A stretch of 64,000 bases of DNA, taken from Massilia sp. Root351. Lineage in GTDB: Bacteria; Pseudomonadota; Gammaproteobacteria; Burkholderiales; Burkholderiaceae_D. The position numbers and the translations under genes are program-made. The notes beneath the pieces are model-generated. The model was not told where the DNA came from. It did not search any database and worked only from the letters and a program-made list of their open reading frames with translations. The stretch spans positions 199,420 through 263,419 of the forward strand of contig NZ_LMDJ01000023.1 in assembly GCF_001425045.1 (NCBI RefSeq), in the 5' to 3' direction. Of this stretch, positions 15,520 to 25,500 are shown in pieces (position 1 is the stretch's first letter; each line of letters begins with the position of its first letter).

Positions 15520-17262
15520 ATGCCCGCTTTTTCTCGTTCCACACCGCTGCCTGTTCTGCCGCTGCTGTCGCTGCTGTTACTACTGGCGCTGCTGTCCCTG
15601 CCGCTGACGCCGCGCGCCGCCGAGCCGCCGCAGCTTGTCGCTGGCGCGCCAGCCGCCGCAGCAGCCCCAGCCGGCCAGGTTCCCGGCGCGGCGCCGGGGC
15701 CGGTCCTGCCCGCGCCCACCTCGGCACTGGTCTTCGCCAATCGCAGCGTGTTCGTGTTCCGCGCCCCGCTGGCGGGCTATCCGCCGTCGGACCGCGCCGC
15801 CGGCGCGCTGCGCCGACTGGAGGCCGCCATGGCCAGGGGCGGGCCGCTGAAGCCTGCCATCCGCAGCATCCCCGAAGGCACGCAAGTGCTGCTGGACGGC
15901 ATGCAACTGTTCGTGGTGACGCCGGCCGACATCAACCTGCTGGCCGGCGACAGCACCGACAGCGTGGCCGGCGCCGCCGCCGCGCACCTGGGCATGGCGC
16001 TGGCGGAGCACCAGGAGCAGGGCAGCTTGCGCTACCTGGCCGTGGCGGCCGCCTACTGCGCCGGCGCCACGCTGGTGTATGCGCTGCTGCTGCGCGGCCT
16101 GTCGCTGCTGCACCGCTGGGCCGCGCGCCGCAGCGCCGCGCTGCTGGGCATGCGGCTGCGCGACGTGCGCCTGAAGAATGTGCGCGTGCTGGACGCCGAA
16201 CACTACATCGTCTTCGCGCGCCACCTGCTCAACGCCGCGCTTTGGCTGCTGTTCCTGATGGCCACCTACCTGTGGCTGGCCTTCGTGCTGGGCCGCGTGC
16301 CCTACACCCGCGCGTGGGGCGAGCGCCTGAGCGGCTACCTGCTGGACGTGGCGGGCGACGTCGGCCGCGCCGTGGCCGGCGCGCTGCCCGGCATGGTGCT
16401 GGTGCTGATCATCTTCGCCTGCGCGCGCCTGGTGGCGCTGACCGCCTCGTCCTTCTTCAAGCGCTTTGAAAGCGGCGAGCTGCAAATGGGCTGGCTGGAC
16501 CGCGACACCGCACTGCCCACGCGCCGCATCGCCAGCGTGGTGATCTGGCTGTTCGCGCTGGCCATGGCCTATCCCTATCTTCCCGGCGCGCACACGGCTG
16601 CGTTCCAGGGCTTGTCGGTGCTGGTGGGGCTGATGGTGTCGATCGGCGCGTCCAGCGTGGTCGGCCAGGGCGCCAGCGGCCTGATACTGATGTATACACG
16701 CGCGCTGCGCAAGGGCGAGTACGTCAAGGTCGGCGACAGCGAAGGCACGGTGCTGGAAGTGGGCATGTTCGAAACCCGCCTGCGCACCGGCCTGGGCGAG
16801 GAACTGGCGCTGCCCAACGCCTGGGTCATGGGCCAGACCACCAAGAACTACTCGCGCGCCCACACCGGCACCGGTTTCGTGCTCGACGCCAGCGTCACCA
16901 TCGGCTACAACACGCCGTGGCGCCAGGTGCACGCCATGCTGGAACTGGCGGCCGCGCGCACCGAGGATGTGGCGCCGTCGCCCAAGCCCTACGTGATGCA
17001 GGTGGCCTTGCATGACTACTATGTGGAGTACCGGCTGGTGGCGTACGCCAAGGCGGAAGCGCCGCGCAAGCGTGTGGAAGTATTGAACCAGCTGCACCAG
17101 CACATTATCGACGTGTTCAACGAGTTCGGCGTGCAGATGATGTCGCCGCACTATATGGCGGATCCGCCGGCGCCGATGGTGGTGCCGAAGGAGGACTGGC
17201 ACCTGGCGCCCGCCAGGCGGCCGGACCACAATCCGGCCGGCGCCAGTCCCGGGAAGGATTAA
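15520..17262 (+). CDS. MscS-family mechanosensitive ion channel protein
   Basis: A 580-residue protein with a signal peptide, a periplasmic region (about 35-165), several membrane helices and the conserved MscS pore and beta domain near residues 365-460. Diagnostic pieces are GLMVSIGASSVVGQGASGLIL (pore-lining helix into beta domain) and LRKGEYVKVGDSEGTVLEVG, followed by LPNAWVMGQTTKNYS. The C-terminal alpha/beta vestibule domain ends with VFNEFGVQMMSPHY. It should open under membrane tension in the inner membrane. Its stop overlaps the stop of the convergent permease gene by four bases, so no terminator separates them. Confidence 0.87.
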   Translation: MPAFSRSTPLPVLPLLSLLLLLALLSLPLTPRAAEPPQLVAGAPAAAAAPAGQVPGAAPGPVLPAPTSALVFANRSVFVFRAPLAGYPPSDRAAGALRRLEAAMARGGPLKPAIRSIPEGTQVLLDGMQLFVVTPADINLLAGDSTDSVAGAAAAHLGMALAEHQEQGSLRYLAVAAAYCAGATLVYALLLRGLSLLHRWAARRSAALLGMRLRDVRLKNVRVLDAEHYIVFARHLLNAALWLLFLMATYLWLAFVLGRVPYTRAWGERLSGYLLDVAGDVGRAVAGALPGMVLVLIIFACARLVALTASSFFKRFESGELQMGWLDRDTALPTRRIASVVIWLFALAMAYPYLPGAHTAAFQGLSVLVGLMVSIGASSVVGQGASGLILMYTRALRKGEYVKVGDSEGTVLEVGMFETRLRTGLGEELALPNAWVMGQTTKNYSRAHTGTGFVLDASVTIGYNTPWRQVHAMLELAAARTEDVAPSPKPYVMQVALHDYYVEYRLVAYAKAEAPRKRVEVLNQLHQHIIDVFNEFGVQMMSPHYMADPPAPMVVPKEDWHLAPARRPDHNPAGASPGKD

Positions 17263-18623
17263 GCGCTGGCAGCCTGGGTGCCGCGCTGCTTGCTCCAGTA
17301 GCCCACGCCCAGCACCAGCAGCCAGGCTGGAATCAGGTAGACCGACAGGCGCAGGTCCGGCGTCAGATACATTACCACCAGGATGGCGGCCAGGAAGGCC
17401 AGGCACAGGTAATTGGTGAGCGGGTAGCCCAGGCTGCGGAAGCCGGTGACCTTGCCTTCGAGCTGCTTTTGCGCGCGGAAGCGCAGGTGAATCCAGCTGA
17501 TCATGCCCCAGTTGATGATCAGCGCCGAGACCACCAGGCCCATCAGCATGCCGAAGGCTTGGCCCGGCAGGAAGTAGTTGACCACCACGCAGATGCCGGT
17601 GGCCACCGCCGACACGCCCAGCGCCGCCAGCGGCACGCCGCGCTGGTTCACCTTGAGCAGCGAGCGCGGCGCGTTGCCTTGCTTGGCCAGGCCGAACAGC
17701 ATGCGGCTGTTGCAGTATACGCAGCTGTTATATACCGACAGTGCTGCCGTCAGCACCACGATGTTGAGCGCATTGGCCACCACGTTGCTGTTCAGCGCGT
17801 GGAAGATCAGCACGAAGGGGCTGCCGCCGGTGACCACCTTGGTCCATGGGTACAGCGACAGCAGCACGCCCAGTGCGCCGATGTAGAAGATCAGGATGCG
17901 GTAGATGGCCTGGTTGGTGGCCTTCGGGATGGTCTCGGACGGGTTGGCCGCTTCGGCGGCGGTAATGCCCACCAGTTCCAGGCCGCCAAAGGAGAACATG
18001 ATGACCGCCATGGCCATCACCAGTCCCGAAATCCCGTTCGGGAAGAAGCCGCCGTGCTGCCACAGGTTGGCGACACCCGCTTCCGGGCCGGCACTGCCAG
18101 ATACCAGCAGGTAGACACCGAAGCCGATCATGGCCACGATGGCGACCACCTTGATGATGGCGAACCAGAACTCCATCTCGCCGAACGCTTTCACGTTGGC
18201 CAGGCTGATGCTGTTGATGATGACGAAGAAGGCCAGCGCCGACACCCAGGTCGGAATGGCGGGCCACCAGTACTGCACGTAGATGCCGACCGCGGTCAGC
18301 TCGGCCATGCTCACCAGCACGTACAGCACCCAGTAATTCCAGCCGGCGACGAAGCCTGCCATGTTGCCGCAGTATTTGTCGGCGAAGTAGGCAAAGGAGC
18401 CGGCCACCGGCTCGTCCACCACCATCTCGCCCAACTGGCGCATGATCAGGAACGCGATAAAACCCGCCACTGCATAGCCCAGCAGCACCGAGGGACCGGC
18501 CATCTGGATGGTCTGCGCAATGCCCAGGAACAGGCCGGTGCCGATGGCGCCGCCCAGCGCGATCAGCTGGATGTGGCGGCTCTTCAGGCCGCGCTTCAGT
18601 TCATTCTTCCCGTCTTCAATCAT
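17259..18623 (-). CDS. Amino-acid permease, AAT family (AroP/PheP/ProY type)
   Basis: A 454-residue, twelve-helix amino-acid:proton symporter of the AAT family. It begins with the conserved LKSRHIQLIALGGAIGTGLF and contains the VDEPVAGSFAYFADKY loop and the SVYNSCVYCNSRMLFGLA block shared by the AroP, PheP, ProY and GabP permeases. It lies in the inner membrane. The exact substrate (aromatic amino acids, proline or GABA) cannot be fixed. It is monocistronic, divergent from the DUF4132 cluster with 173 nt between starts. Confidence 0.87.
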   Translation of the reverse strand: MIEDGKNELKRGLKSRHIQLIALGGAIGTGLFLGIAQTIQMAGPSVLLGYAVAGFIAFLIMRQLGEMVVDEPVAGSFAYFADKYCGNMAGFVAGWNYWVLYVLVSMAELTAVGIYVQYWWPAIPTWVSALAFFVIINSISLANVKAFGEMEFWFAIIKVVAIVAMIGFGVYLLVSGSAGPEAGVANLWQHGGFFPNGISGLVMAMAVIMFSFGGLELVGITAAEAANPSETIPKATNQAIYRILIFYIGALGVLLSLYPWTKVVTGGSPFVLIFHALNSNVVANALNIVVLTAALSVYNSCVYCNSRMLFGLAKQGNAPRSLLKVNQRGVPLAALGVSAVATGICVVVNYFLPGQAFGMLMGLVVSALIINWGMISWIHLRFRAQKQLEGKVTGFRSLGYPLTNYLCLAFLAAILVVMYLTPDLRLSVYLIPAWLLVLGVGYWSKQRGTQAASA

Positions 18624-18737
18624 GTCTCATGGTCCCTGATCGTTTTAAAGGCGCGTTGATGTGGATATTCATGCAACACGCGGAAGCCAGTGATTCTAAA
18701 GCATAGCCGTGCCGTGCGGTGGACTCAAATCAGTCAC

Positions 18738-18770
18738 TGTAGAATGCTGGCAACATGGTTTTTTTGCTAA
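18738..18770 (+). repeat. Upstream element copy 1 (before first DUF4132 gene)
   Basis: A 33-nt segment beginning TGTAGAATG, containing GGCAACATG and ending TTTGCTAA, 26 nt upstream of the first DUF4132 start. The same segment, gap-free and mostly identical, occurs at 22462-22494 before the second gene. TAGAAT inside it could be a -10 hexamer. Confidence 0.65.
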
Positions 18771-18796
18771 GTTAAATATATCATCAGGAGATGGCA

Positions 18797-21700
18797 ATGC
18801 TTGACATGGCGCAGCAGGCTGCATGGACTTCGGAGAGCGGCACTGAGGCCTGGGCCGCTAGCCTGCATGGGCAGTTGGCGGGACTCGAGTCGCGCTACGG
18901 CGCCCGCGCGGGCCTGGAGCGCGATATCGCCGGCTACGTGCTGACTGGCCAGCCGCGCACGGTGCCGGCGGAACTGAAGACGGCGGTGCGCGCGCTCGGC
19001 CAGCAACTGCGCCTGTGCGGCCTGCCGCCGCCGCTGGACGAGGAGGCGCTGCGCGGGTTTTACGCCGGCTTCAGCAGCCTGCCCCCTGCCGTGGCCCTGC
19101 GCTGGACACAGGTGCTGGACGCCGGCTGGAATGACGGCGCCGCGCGTCATCACGGCTTGGCCATGCCGGACGGCAGCCACTGGGCGGAGCATTTGCTGGT
19201 GCATGCAGCGACCGAGGCGAAGGGACAGGCCGGCCAGCGCGACCGGGCCGTCGGTCCCAGCGCAAGCTGCATGGAAGCGCTGCTGTCTGAAACCGGCCTG
19301 CCGCCGCAAGCGCTGCTGCTGGCGGCGTTCACCGTGCCGGCCGAGGTGTACTCCTGGGTGCGGCGGGCCGCGTTGCTGGTGACCGACCTGCCAGGTTTCC
19401 CACAGCAGCTGCAGCGCAACCTGGCGCTGGTGCGGCCGCTGCTGTCCGCGCCGTCGGCGGAGCAGCGCGCCCTGCTGGCCGAACTGCTGGCGCAGGCCGA
19501 TCCGGCCACACTGGCCGAACTGGCGCCCGAAGTCACCGAGTTTGCCACCTGCGGCAGCAAGCAGGTGCGGGGCGCAGCCGAAGCGCTGCTGTTCAAGGGC
19601 GGCATGCTGCTGGTACCGGCACTGCACAAGCTGGCCGTCAAGGGGAAGACCGAGCAGCGTTTGCATGCGCTGCGCGGCTTGTGGCTGATCGCCGGCCAGC
19701 AGGGCGACGCCGGACTGCGGGCGGCCGCGCTCGCGCTGGCCCAGGCGGACAAGGCCGGCGCGGTGCAGGCGCTGGCCGCCGAATGGAGCAGCAGCGCCGC
19801 CGCAGCAGCGGCGCCGCCCGCCGCGCCGCCAGCCATGCAGTGGTCGCTGCCGTTGACAGCGGAACTGGACGCGGCCCTGGCCGACCTCGCGGACGCTATA
19901 TATATAGCGGTGCGCGAACGCAACGATGAAGCGATACAGGAGTCCGGAAAGAAAGGCGCGCCGCCGCTGGAATTGTGGGATTACCTCACCGATGCCGACG
20001 CCGCCACCTTGCGCGGCTTCCTGGGCGAGCACGCCCTGGCGGCGCCGCCGCTCGAAGGACGCTATGGCTGGAGCCCGTTCGGCGAACCGCTGCAGGCCTT
20101 CGCCGCCAGGCCGGGCGTCACGCCGGCAGCCGTGGTCAAGCTGCTGCTGGCGTTTGCCCCCGCCAAGGCCGCGGCCGGGAAGATCCTGGTCAAATTGCTG
20201 GAAACGGCGCACCGTGCCAATGGCAGGCCGTCGCTGCTTGAATTGCAGCAGTTGCTCGAACCGGCCGGCGTCACGGCCGAACAGGTGTTCGACGATTATT
20301 TCCACACTTGGAGCGGCTTGCAGTTCGACTGGCTGCCGCACGAAATCTGGCCTTTCCTGGAGCAGCACCAGGACCTGGTGCGCCGCAAGCTGGCAGCGCC
20401 TGCCGAAGACCGCTATGGTTTCGACCGCATGAAGCTGTACCGCGCCCTTGCCATGCTGCCGCGCATGGGAGCGGCCTATGCCGACGTGCTGTTCGAGCAG
20501 GCGCTGGGGGCGCAAAAATCCTGGCGCTTGCCGGCGCAGGACGCGCTGGCTGCTTTCGAGGGCAAGGTGGAGCGCATCCTGGCGGCTCTGGCAAGCAGCA
20601 AGGCCGATGCGCGCACGGCCGCCGCGAACTGGCTGATGCGGCTGAACCACGCGCCGGCGGTGGCCGCGCTGGAAGCGGCCGTGGCCAGGGAAAAGCACGA
20701 TGTGGCCAAGGGCGCCATGCTGGACGCCTTGCAGCGCTTCGGCCAGCCGGTTGAAAAGTACCTGGACCCCGACGCGCTGCTCAAGGAGGCGAGGAAAACG
20801 CAGAAGGACATACACCAGGACCTGGCCTGGTTCCCCTGGGGCGCCATGCCGCAAGTGGCGTGGGCCGGCAGCGCTGCTCCGGTTGCGCCGGATATCCTGA
20901 AATTTCTGCTGGTGCAGGCCTTCAAACAGAAGAATCCCGAGCCGAACGCGGTGCTGCGCAAGTTCTGCGGCATGTTCGAGCCGGCCGGGCGCGACTGTTT
21001 CGGCCAGTTCGTGCTGGAATGCTGGCTGGCGCAGGATGTGAGCACCGTGTCGCAGGCCGATGCCGCCGCCATGGCGATACACGACGGCCGCGCGCTGCAC
21101 GCCGACATGCAGCAGATCCCGGGGTTGTACCAGGGACATCCGATGGAGGGCCGTTCCGAGCCGGAACTGATCGCCTGGTGCCTGAAACAGCGATTGTCGC
21201 AGCCGGCCGGAAACGCCGTTGCCAGCAAAGGCGTATTGGCCGTTGCTGCGGCCTGCGCCGGGGCGCGCGCCGCAGCGCCGGTGGAGCGCTACCTGAAAGC
21301 CTGGTACGGCACCCGCCCTTCCCAGGGCAAGTCCCTGATCGCCATGCTGGCCTGGATCGACCAGCCGTCGGCCATCCAGCTGGTGCTGGCCGTGGGCAGC
21401 CGCTTCCGCACCCGCAGCTTCCAGGAGGAAGCCAGCCGTCAGATCGAGGCGCTGGCCGAGCGCAAGGGATGGAGCGTAGCCGAACTGGCCGACCGCACCG
21501 TGCCGGGAGCGGGATTCGACGAGGCTGGCGTGCTCGAGCTGCCGTTCGGAGCGGGCGAAGGCAGCCGCGTGTTCACTGCGCGCCTCGGCCCGGACTTCAA
21601 GGTGGCGCTGTTCAATGAGGAAGGCAAGGCCATCGCCGCGCTGCCGGAGCCGCGCGCGGGCGAGGATGCCGCACTGGCCAAGGACGCCAGGTCCGCGCTG

Positions 21701-22471
21701 GCGGCTGCGAAAAAGGAGCTCAAGACGGTCGTGTCGCAGCAGGCCGACCGCTTGTACGAAGCGCTGTGCGTCGAGCGGGAGTGGCAGTTCGAGGACTGGC
21801 AGCTGTACCTGAACCGGCACCCCATCGTGCGGCGCCTGGCGCAGCAGCTGGTCTGGGCCGAGGTCGAGGGCGCAGAGGGCGGCGCGCGCGTGGTGCGGAC
21901 CTTCCGCCCGCTTGACGACGGCACGCTCACCAGCCGGCACGAGGAAGCCGTGCGGCCCGCTCCGGCCGCGCGCATCCGGCTGGCACACGATACCATCCTG
22001 GCGCAAGAGGAAGTGGCCGGATGGCTGGCCCACCTTGCCGACTACGAGGTGGCCGCGCTGTTCCCGCAGCTTGGCAAGGGCGTCTATGCCTTGCCGGAAG
22101 CGCTGCGGCACGCGGCCGGCATCGACGACTTCAAGGGCCACGCCATCAAGGCCTTTGCCTTGCGCACCCGTGCGCAGAAGCTAGGCTATGCGCGCGGCGC
22201 CACGCAGGACGGCGGCTGGTTCTATTCCTACGACAGGCGCTTCGCTGCGCTGGGCCTGACCGCGCATGTCGAATTTACGGGAAACAGCCTGCCCGAGGCG
22301 GACCGGGAGACCGTGCTGACGCGGCTGTCGTTTACCGACAACCGCAGCGGCTCGGCGGCGCCGCTGGGCAAAATTCCCGCCGTGCTGCTGTCCGAGTGCT
22401 ATCACGACATGCGGCTGCTGGCCGCCGCCGGCAGCGGCCATACCGAGAAGCGGGAAGCCAATGTAGAATGA
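18797..22471 (+). CDS. DUF4132 protein, tandem copy 1 (YehI/MolR-like)
   Basis: A giant cytoplasmic protein of 1224 residues. The N-terminal two thirds are helical and HEAT-repeat-like (e.g. ALAKLPEVTEFATCGSKQVRGAAEAL-type repeats near 230-270 and GAMLDALQRFGQPVEKYLD near 640). The C-terminal third carries the DUF4132 signature: FEDWQLYLNRHPIVRRL, FRPLDDGTLTS, EEVAGWLAHLADYEVAALFPQLGKGVY and LLSECYHDMRLLA. E. coli YehI (also called MolR) is of similar length and architecture. The start at 18797 follows AGGAG by six bases. The gene heads a six-gene cluster whose later members correspond to YehL, YehM, YehP and YehQ. Molecular function is unknown; a scaffold or substrate-binding role for the downstream AAA+ ATPase is inference. 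Confidence 0.82.
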   Translation: MLDMAQQAAWTSESGTEAWAASLHGQLAGLESRYGARAGLERDIAGYVLTGQPRTVPAELKTAVRALGQQLRLCGLPPPLDEEALRGFYAGFSSLPPAVALRWTQVLDAGWNDGAARHHGLAMPDGSHWAEHLLVHAATEAKGQAGQRDRAVGPSASCMEALLSETGLPPQALLLAAFTVPAEVYSWVRRAALLVTDLPGFPQQLQRNLALVRPLLSAPSAEQRALLAELLAQADPATLAELAPEVTEFATCGSKQVRGAAEALLFKGGMLLVPALHKLAVKGKTEQRLHALRGLWLIAGQQGDAGLRAAALALAQADKAGAVQALAAEWSSSAAAAAAPPAAPPAMQWSLPLTAELDAALADLADAIYIAVRERNDEAIQESGKKGAPPLELWDYLTDADAATLRGFLGEHALAAPPLEGRYGWSPFGEPLQAFAARPGVTPAAVVKLLLAFAPAKAAAGKILVKLLETAHRANGRPSLLELQQLLEPAGVTAEQVFDDYFHTWSGLQFDWLPHEIWPFLEQHQDLVRRKLAAPAEDRYGFDRMKLYRALAMLPRMGAAYADVLFEQALGAQKSWRLPAQDALAAFEGKVERILAALASSKADARTAAANWLMRLNHAPAVAALEAAVAREKHDVAKGAMLDALQRFGQPVEKYLDPDALLKEARKTQKDIHQDLAWFPWGAMPQVAWAGSAAPVAPDILKFLLVQAFKQKNPEPNAVLRKFCGMFEPAGRDCFGQFVLECWLAQDVSTVSQADAAAMAIHDGRALHADMQQIPGLYQGHPMEGRSEPELIAWCLKQRLSQPAGNAVASKGVLAVAAACAGARAAAPVERYLKAWYGTRPSQGKSLIAMLAWIDQPSAIQLVLAVGSRFRTRSFQEEASRQIEALAERKGWSVAELADRTVPGAGFDEAGVLELPFGAGEGSRVFTARLGPDFKVALFNEEGKAIAALPEPRAGEDAALAKDARSALAAAKKELKTVVSQQADRLYEALCVEREWQFEDWQLYLNRHPIVRRLAQQLVWAEVEGAEGGARVVRTFRPLDDGTLTSRHEEAVRPAPAARIRLAHDTILAQEEVAGWLAHLADYEVAALFPQLGKGVYALPEALRHAAGIDDFKGHAIKAFALRTRAQKLGYARGATQDGGWFYSYDRRFAALGLTAHVEFTGNSLPEADRETVLTRLSFTDNRSGSAAPLGKIPAVLLSECYHDMRLLAAAGSGHTEKREANVE

Positions 22472-22494
22472 GGGCAACATGTCCGATTTGCTAA
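22462..22494 (+). repeat. Upstream element copy 2 (before second DUF4132 gene)
   Basis: Second copy of the 33-nt segment at 18738-18770. It overlaps the last codons and stop (GAATGA) of the first DUF4132 gene and ends 27 nt before the second start, almost the same distance as in copy 1 (26 nt). This indicates that the tandem duplication unit included the upstream control region. Confidence 0.65.
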
Positions 22495-22521
22495 CGGCCG
22501 GACCATTTTTGAGGAGCGACA

Positions 22522-25500
22522 ATGCGCAGTGCAGCAGTGCAGGAGCAACAGGCGGCCCCGCCGGACCACGACAACGCCGCCGCGTGGCTGGTGCATTTGC
22601 GGCGCGCGCTTGAAGGGCTGGACCAGCGTCCCGGCGCACGCGCCGGGCTGGCGGCCGACATCGAATCCTACCTGCTGCGCGGCGAGCCGCGCGCCGTGCT
22701 GGGCGAGGCGGCCTGGCTGTCGCCGGTCAGCAGCCAGTTGCACCTGGATGTCGACCGCGAAGAGGCTGGCCGGGACGAACTGGGGCGTTTCTACCAGGCC
22801 CTGTGCCAGGCCGGCAGCGCCACGGGTTTGCGTTGGGCGCACCTGCTGGAGTCGGCCGGCACCGACGCCGGCGTTGAGTGCTATGGCATCGTCATGCCGG
22901 ACGGCAGCCACTGGGCCGAGGCCTTGATGACACACGCGCGAGGCCTTATCTGCCGTGGGTTACGCTGGCCCACGCCAGCCATGCGGGGCCTGAGCGCGGC
23001 CGGAGTCGAGGGCCTGCTGACCGAGGCCGGGCTTGCGGCGGACGCCTTGCTGCTGGGCGTCTTCGGCACACCGGCGGAGCACAATTTCCACACCGGGCAC
23101 CGTGTGCCCGGCGTGACGGAGCTTGAAGGGTATGCGGACTACGTGCAGCGGCACGTGGAGTCGGTAAGGCCATTGCTGGATGCCGGCGACACCAAGCGGC
23201 GCGTGATGAGCATGGAACTACTAAGGCCATGCGGCGACGCGACGCTGGCCTCCCTTGCTCCCGAACTGGCGGGCCTGGCCACTTGCGGCAGCAAGCAGGT
23301 GCGCGTTGCAGCCGAACCGCTGGCGCGCAGGGCCGCAATAGCGGTATCGCCCGAGCTGGTGAGGCTGGCAACGAGTGGCAAGCCGGACCAGCGCCTGCAC
23401 GCGTTGCGGCTGCTGCGGCAGGTGGGCGCGGATCGCGGCGATGCGGCCCTGATGGAACAGGCACGCGGCCTGGCCGCAGCCGACAAGGCCGCAACCGTGC
23501 AAGCCTTGCTGGGCGAATGGGAAAGCGCGGCCGTGCCGCACAGCGACGCCTGCGCGTACACGATGCCGGTGATCGGCTGGTCCACGGCGCTGACGCCTGA
23601 ACTGGATGCCGCGCTGGAGGCATTGTGGGCAAGCATCGGCGAGCGCATCGTGCTGCGCAACCAGGAGCGCACCGAGTGGCACGCGAAGTCGGCGGCCCGT
23701 GGCCACAACTGGAAACTGGAGCTGGAACCGCCGCTGCCTGCGTCCAGCCTGGAGCGCCTGCGGGCCTATCTTGCCGAGGCAGGCATTGCCGGGCGCCCCG
23801 GCGCAGGCATCTGCGAGCTGCATTTTTCCAGCGATGCGCTGGCGACGTTTGCCGTTCAGCCGGGCGTGACGCCGGCGGTACTGGCCAAGACGGCCATGAC
23901 GTTCACGGAAAAGCGCGACGTCCTGCTCAATTCCAATGTGACGCCGGCGTTCGATGCGCTGTACCGCGCCACCGGCCATCCCACGCTGCTGGAATACCAG
24001 CTGCTGGCCGAAGGGGCGGGGAGCACCGCGCGCGATGTGCTGGACAATTACTGCGCTGGCTGGTGCGCGGTCGGCGCCAACATGGCTGCCGAAGATGTGT
24101 GGCCCTTCCTCGCCCATAACCGGGATTTGCTGGTTCAGCGCATCCTCTCTCCGGGCGACGACGACTACCGTTTCGAGCGCCGCAAGCTGTATGCGGCGCT
24201 GAAGACTTTCCCGGTGCTGCCGCCGCAGGTCGCCGATGCCCTGTTCGAGCTGGCGTTGAGCTCCTTGAAGAGCGCGCGTCCCGGTGCGCAGGAAGCGCTG
24301 GACGGCTTTCCGGGCAAGGAAGCACGCATCACGGCCGCACTGGCCAGCGGCAAGGCCGAGGTACGTGCGGTCGCCGCGCAGTGGCTGATGCGGCTCGGCC
24401 ACAGCGCCGCCGTGCCGCAGCTCGAAGCGGCCGTAGCGAAAGAGAAGCACGACCTGGCCAAGGGCGCCATGCTGGACGCGTTGCAGCGCTTCGGCCAGCC
24501 GGTGGAAAAATACCTGGACCGCGCAGCGCTGCTGAAGGAAGCCGGCAAGACGCTGGAGAAGGGCATCCACAAGGACTTGGCATGGTTCCCCTGGGAGCAC
24601 CTGCCGGCGGTGGCGTGGGCCGACAACAGCACCGCCGTGCCGCATGAGGTGCTGAAGCTGCTGCTGGTGCAGGCCTTCAAGCAGAAGTCCCCGGAACCCA
24701 ACGCGGTGCTGCGCAAATTTTGCGTCATGTTCGCGCCGCAGGGCCGGGAGGCGCTGGGGCAGTTCGTGCTGGAGGCGTGGCTGGAGGAGGACGTGCGGCC
24801 GATACCGGCCTCGGTGGCCGCCGAACTGGCCGCCTCGGACGGCGCTACGCTACTTCACGGCATGCAGAACTGGCCGCAGTACTACGAGAACCATCCTTTG
24901 CTGGGGCGGCCGCTGCCGGACCTGGTGGCCAGCGCGCTGCCGCGCCGGCTGCGCCAGCCGGCCGGCAGCGCCATTGCCAGCAAGGGCCTGCTGGCGATAG
25001 CGTCGGCCTGCGCGGGCGGGCGCGCGGCCGCGCCGGTGGCGGCTTACCTGAAGCAGTGGTACGGTACCCGCGCTGCGCACGGCAAGGCGCTGATCGCCAT
25101 GCTGGCCTGGATCGATCATCCCGGCGCCACCCAGCTGATGCTGTCGGTGGGGAACCGCTTCCGCACCCGCAGCTTCCAGGAGGAAGCCACGCTGCAGGCC
25201 GAGGCGCTGGCCGAGCGCAAGGGCTGGACGCTGTCGGAACTGGCCGATCGCACCATCCCCGCCGGCGGCTTCGACGAACACGGCGTGCTGGAGCTGAGCT
25301 ACGGCGAGCGCGCGTTTACCGCGCGCCTCATGCCCGACTTCAAGGTTGAGCTGTTCAATCCGGAAGGCAAAGCCATCGGCGCGCTGCCCGAGCCGCGCGC
25401 CGACGACGACGCGGCGCTGGCCAAGGAGTCCAAGGCGGCGCTGTCGGCTGCGAAGAAGGAAATCAAGGGCATCGTCAAATTGCAGGGCGAGCGCCTGTAC

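Noticed and set aside
15580-17406. 608-codon minus-strand open frame opposite the MscS gene
   Set aside because: His/Gln/Arg/Gly-rich shadow; the plus strand has clear MscS motifs.
18738-18770. Sigma-54 promoter reading of the GGCAAC...TTTGC element
   Set aside because: The spacing between GG and GC does not fit the -24/-12 consensus (17 instead of 12), and copy 2 does not fit either.
18767-22141. 1124-codon minus-strand open frame opposite DUF4132 copy 1
   Set aside because: Composition rich in Gln/Arg/His/Gly with no domain; typical antisense frame of a high-GC gene.
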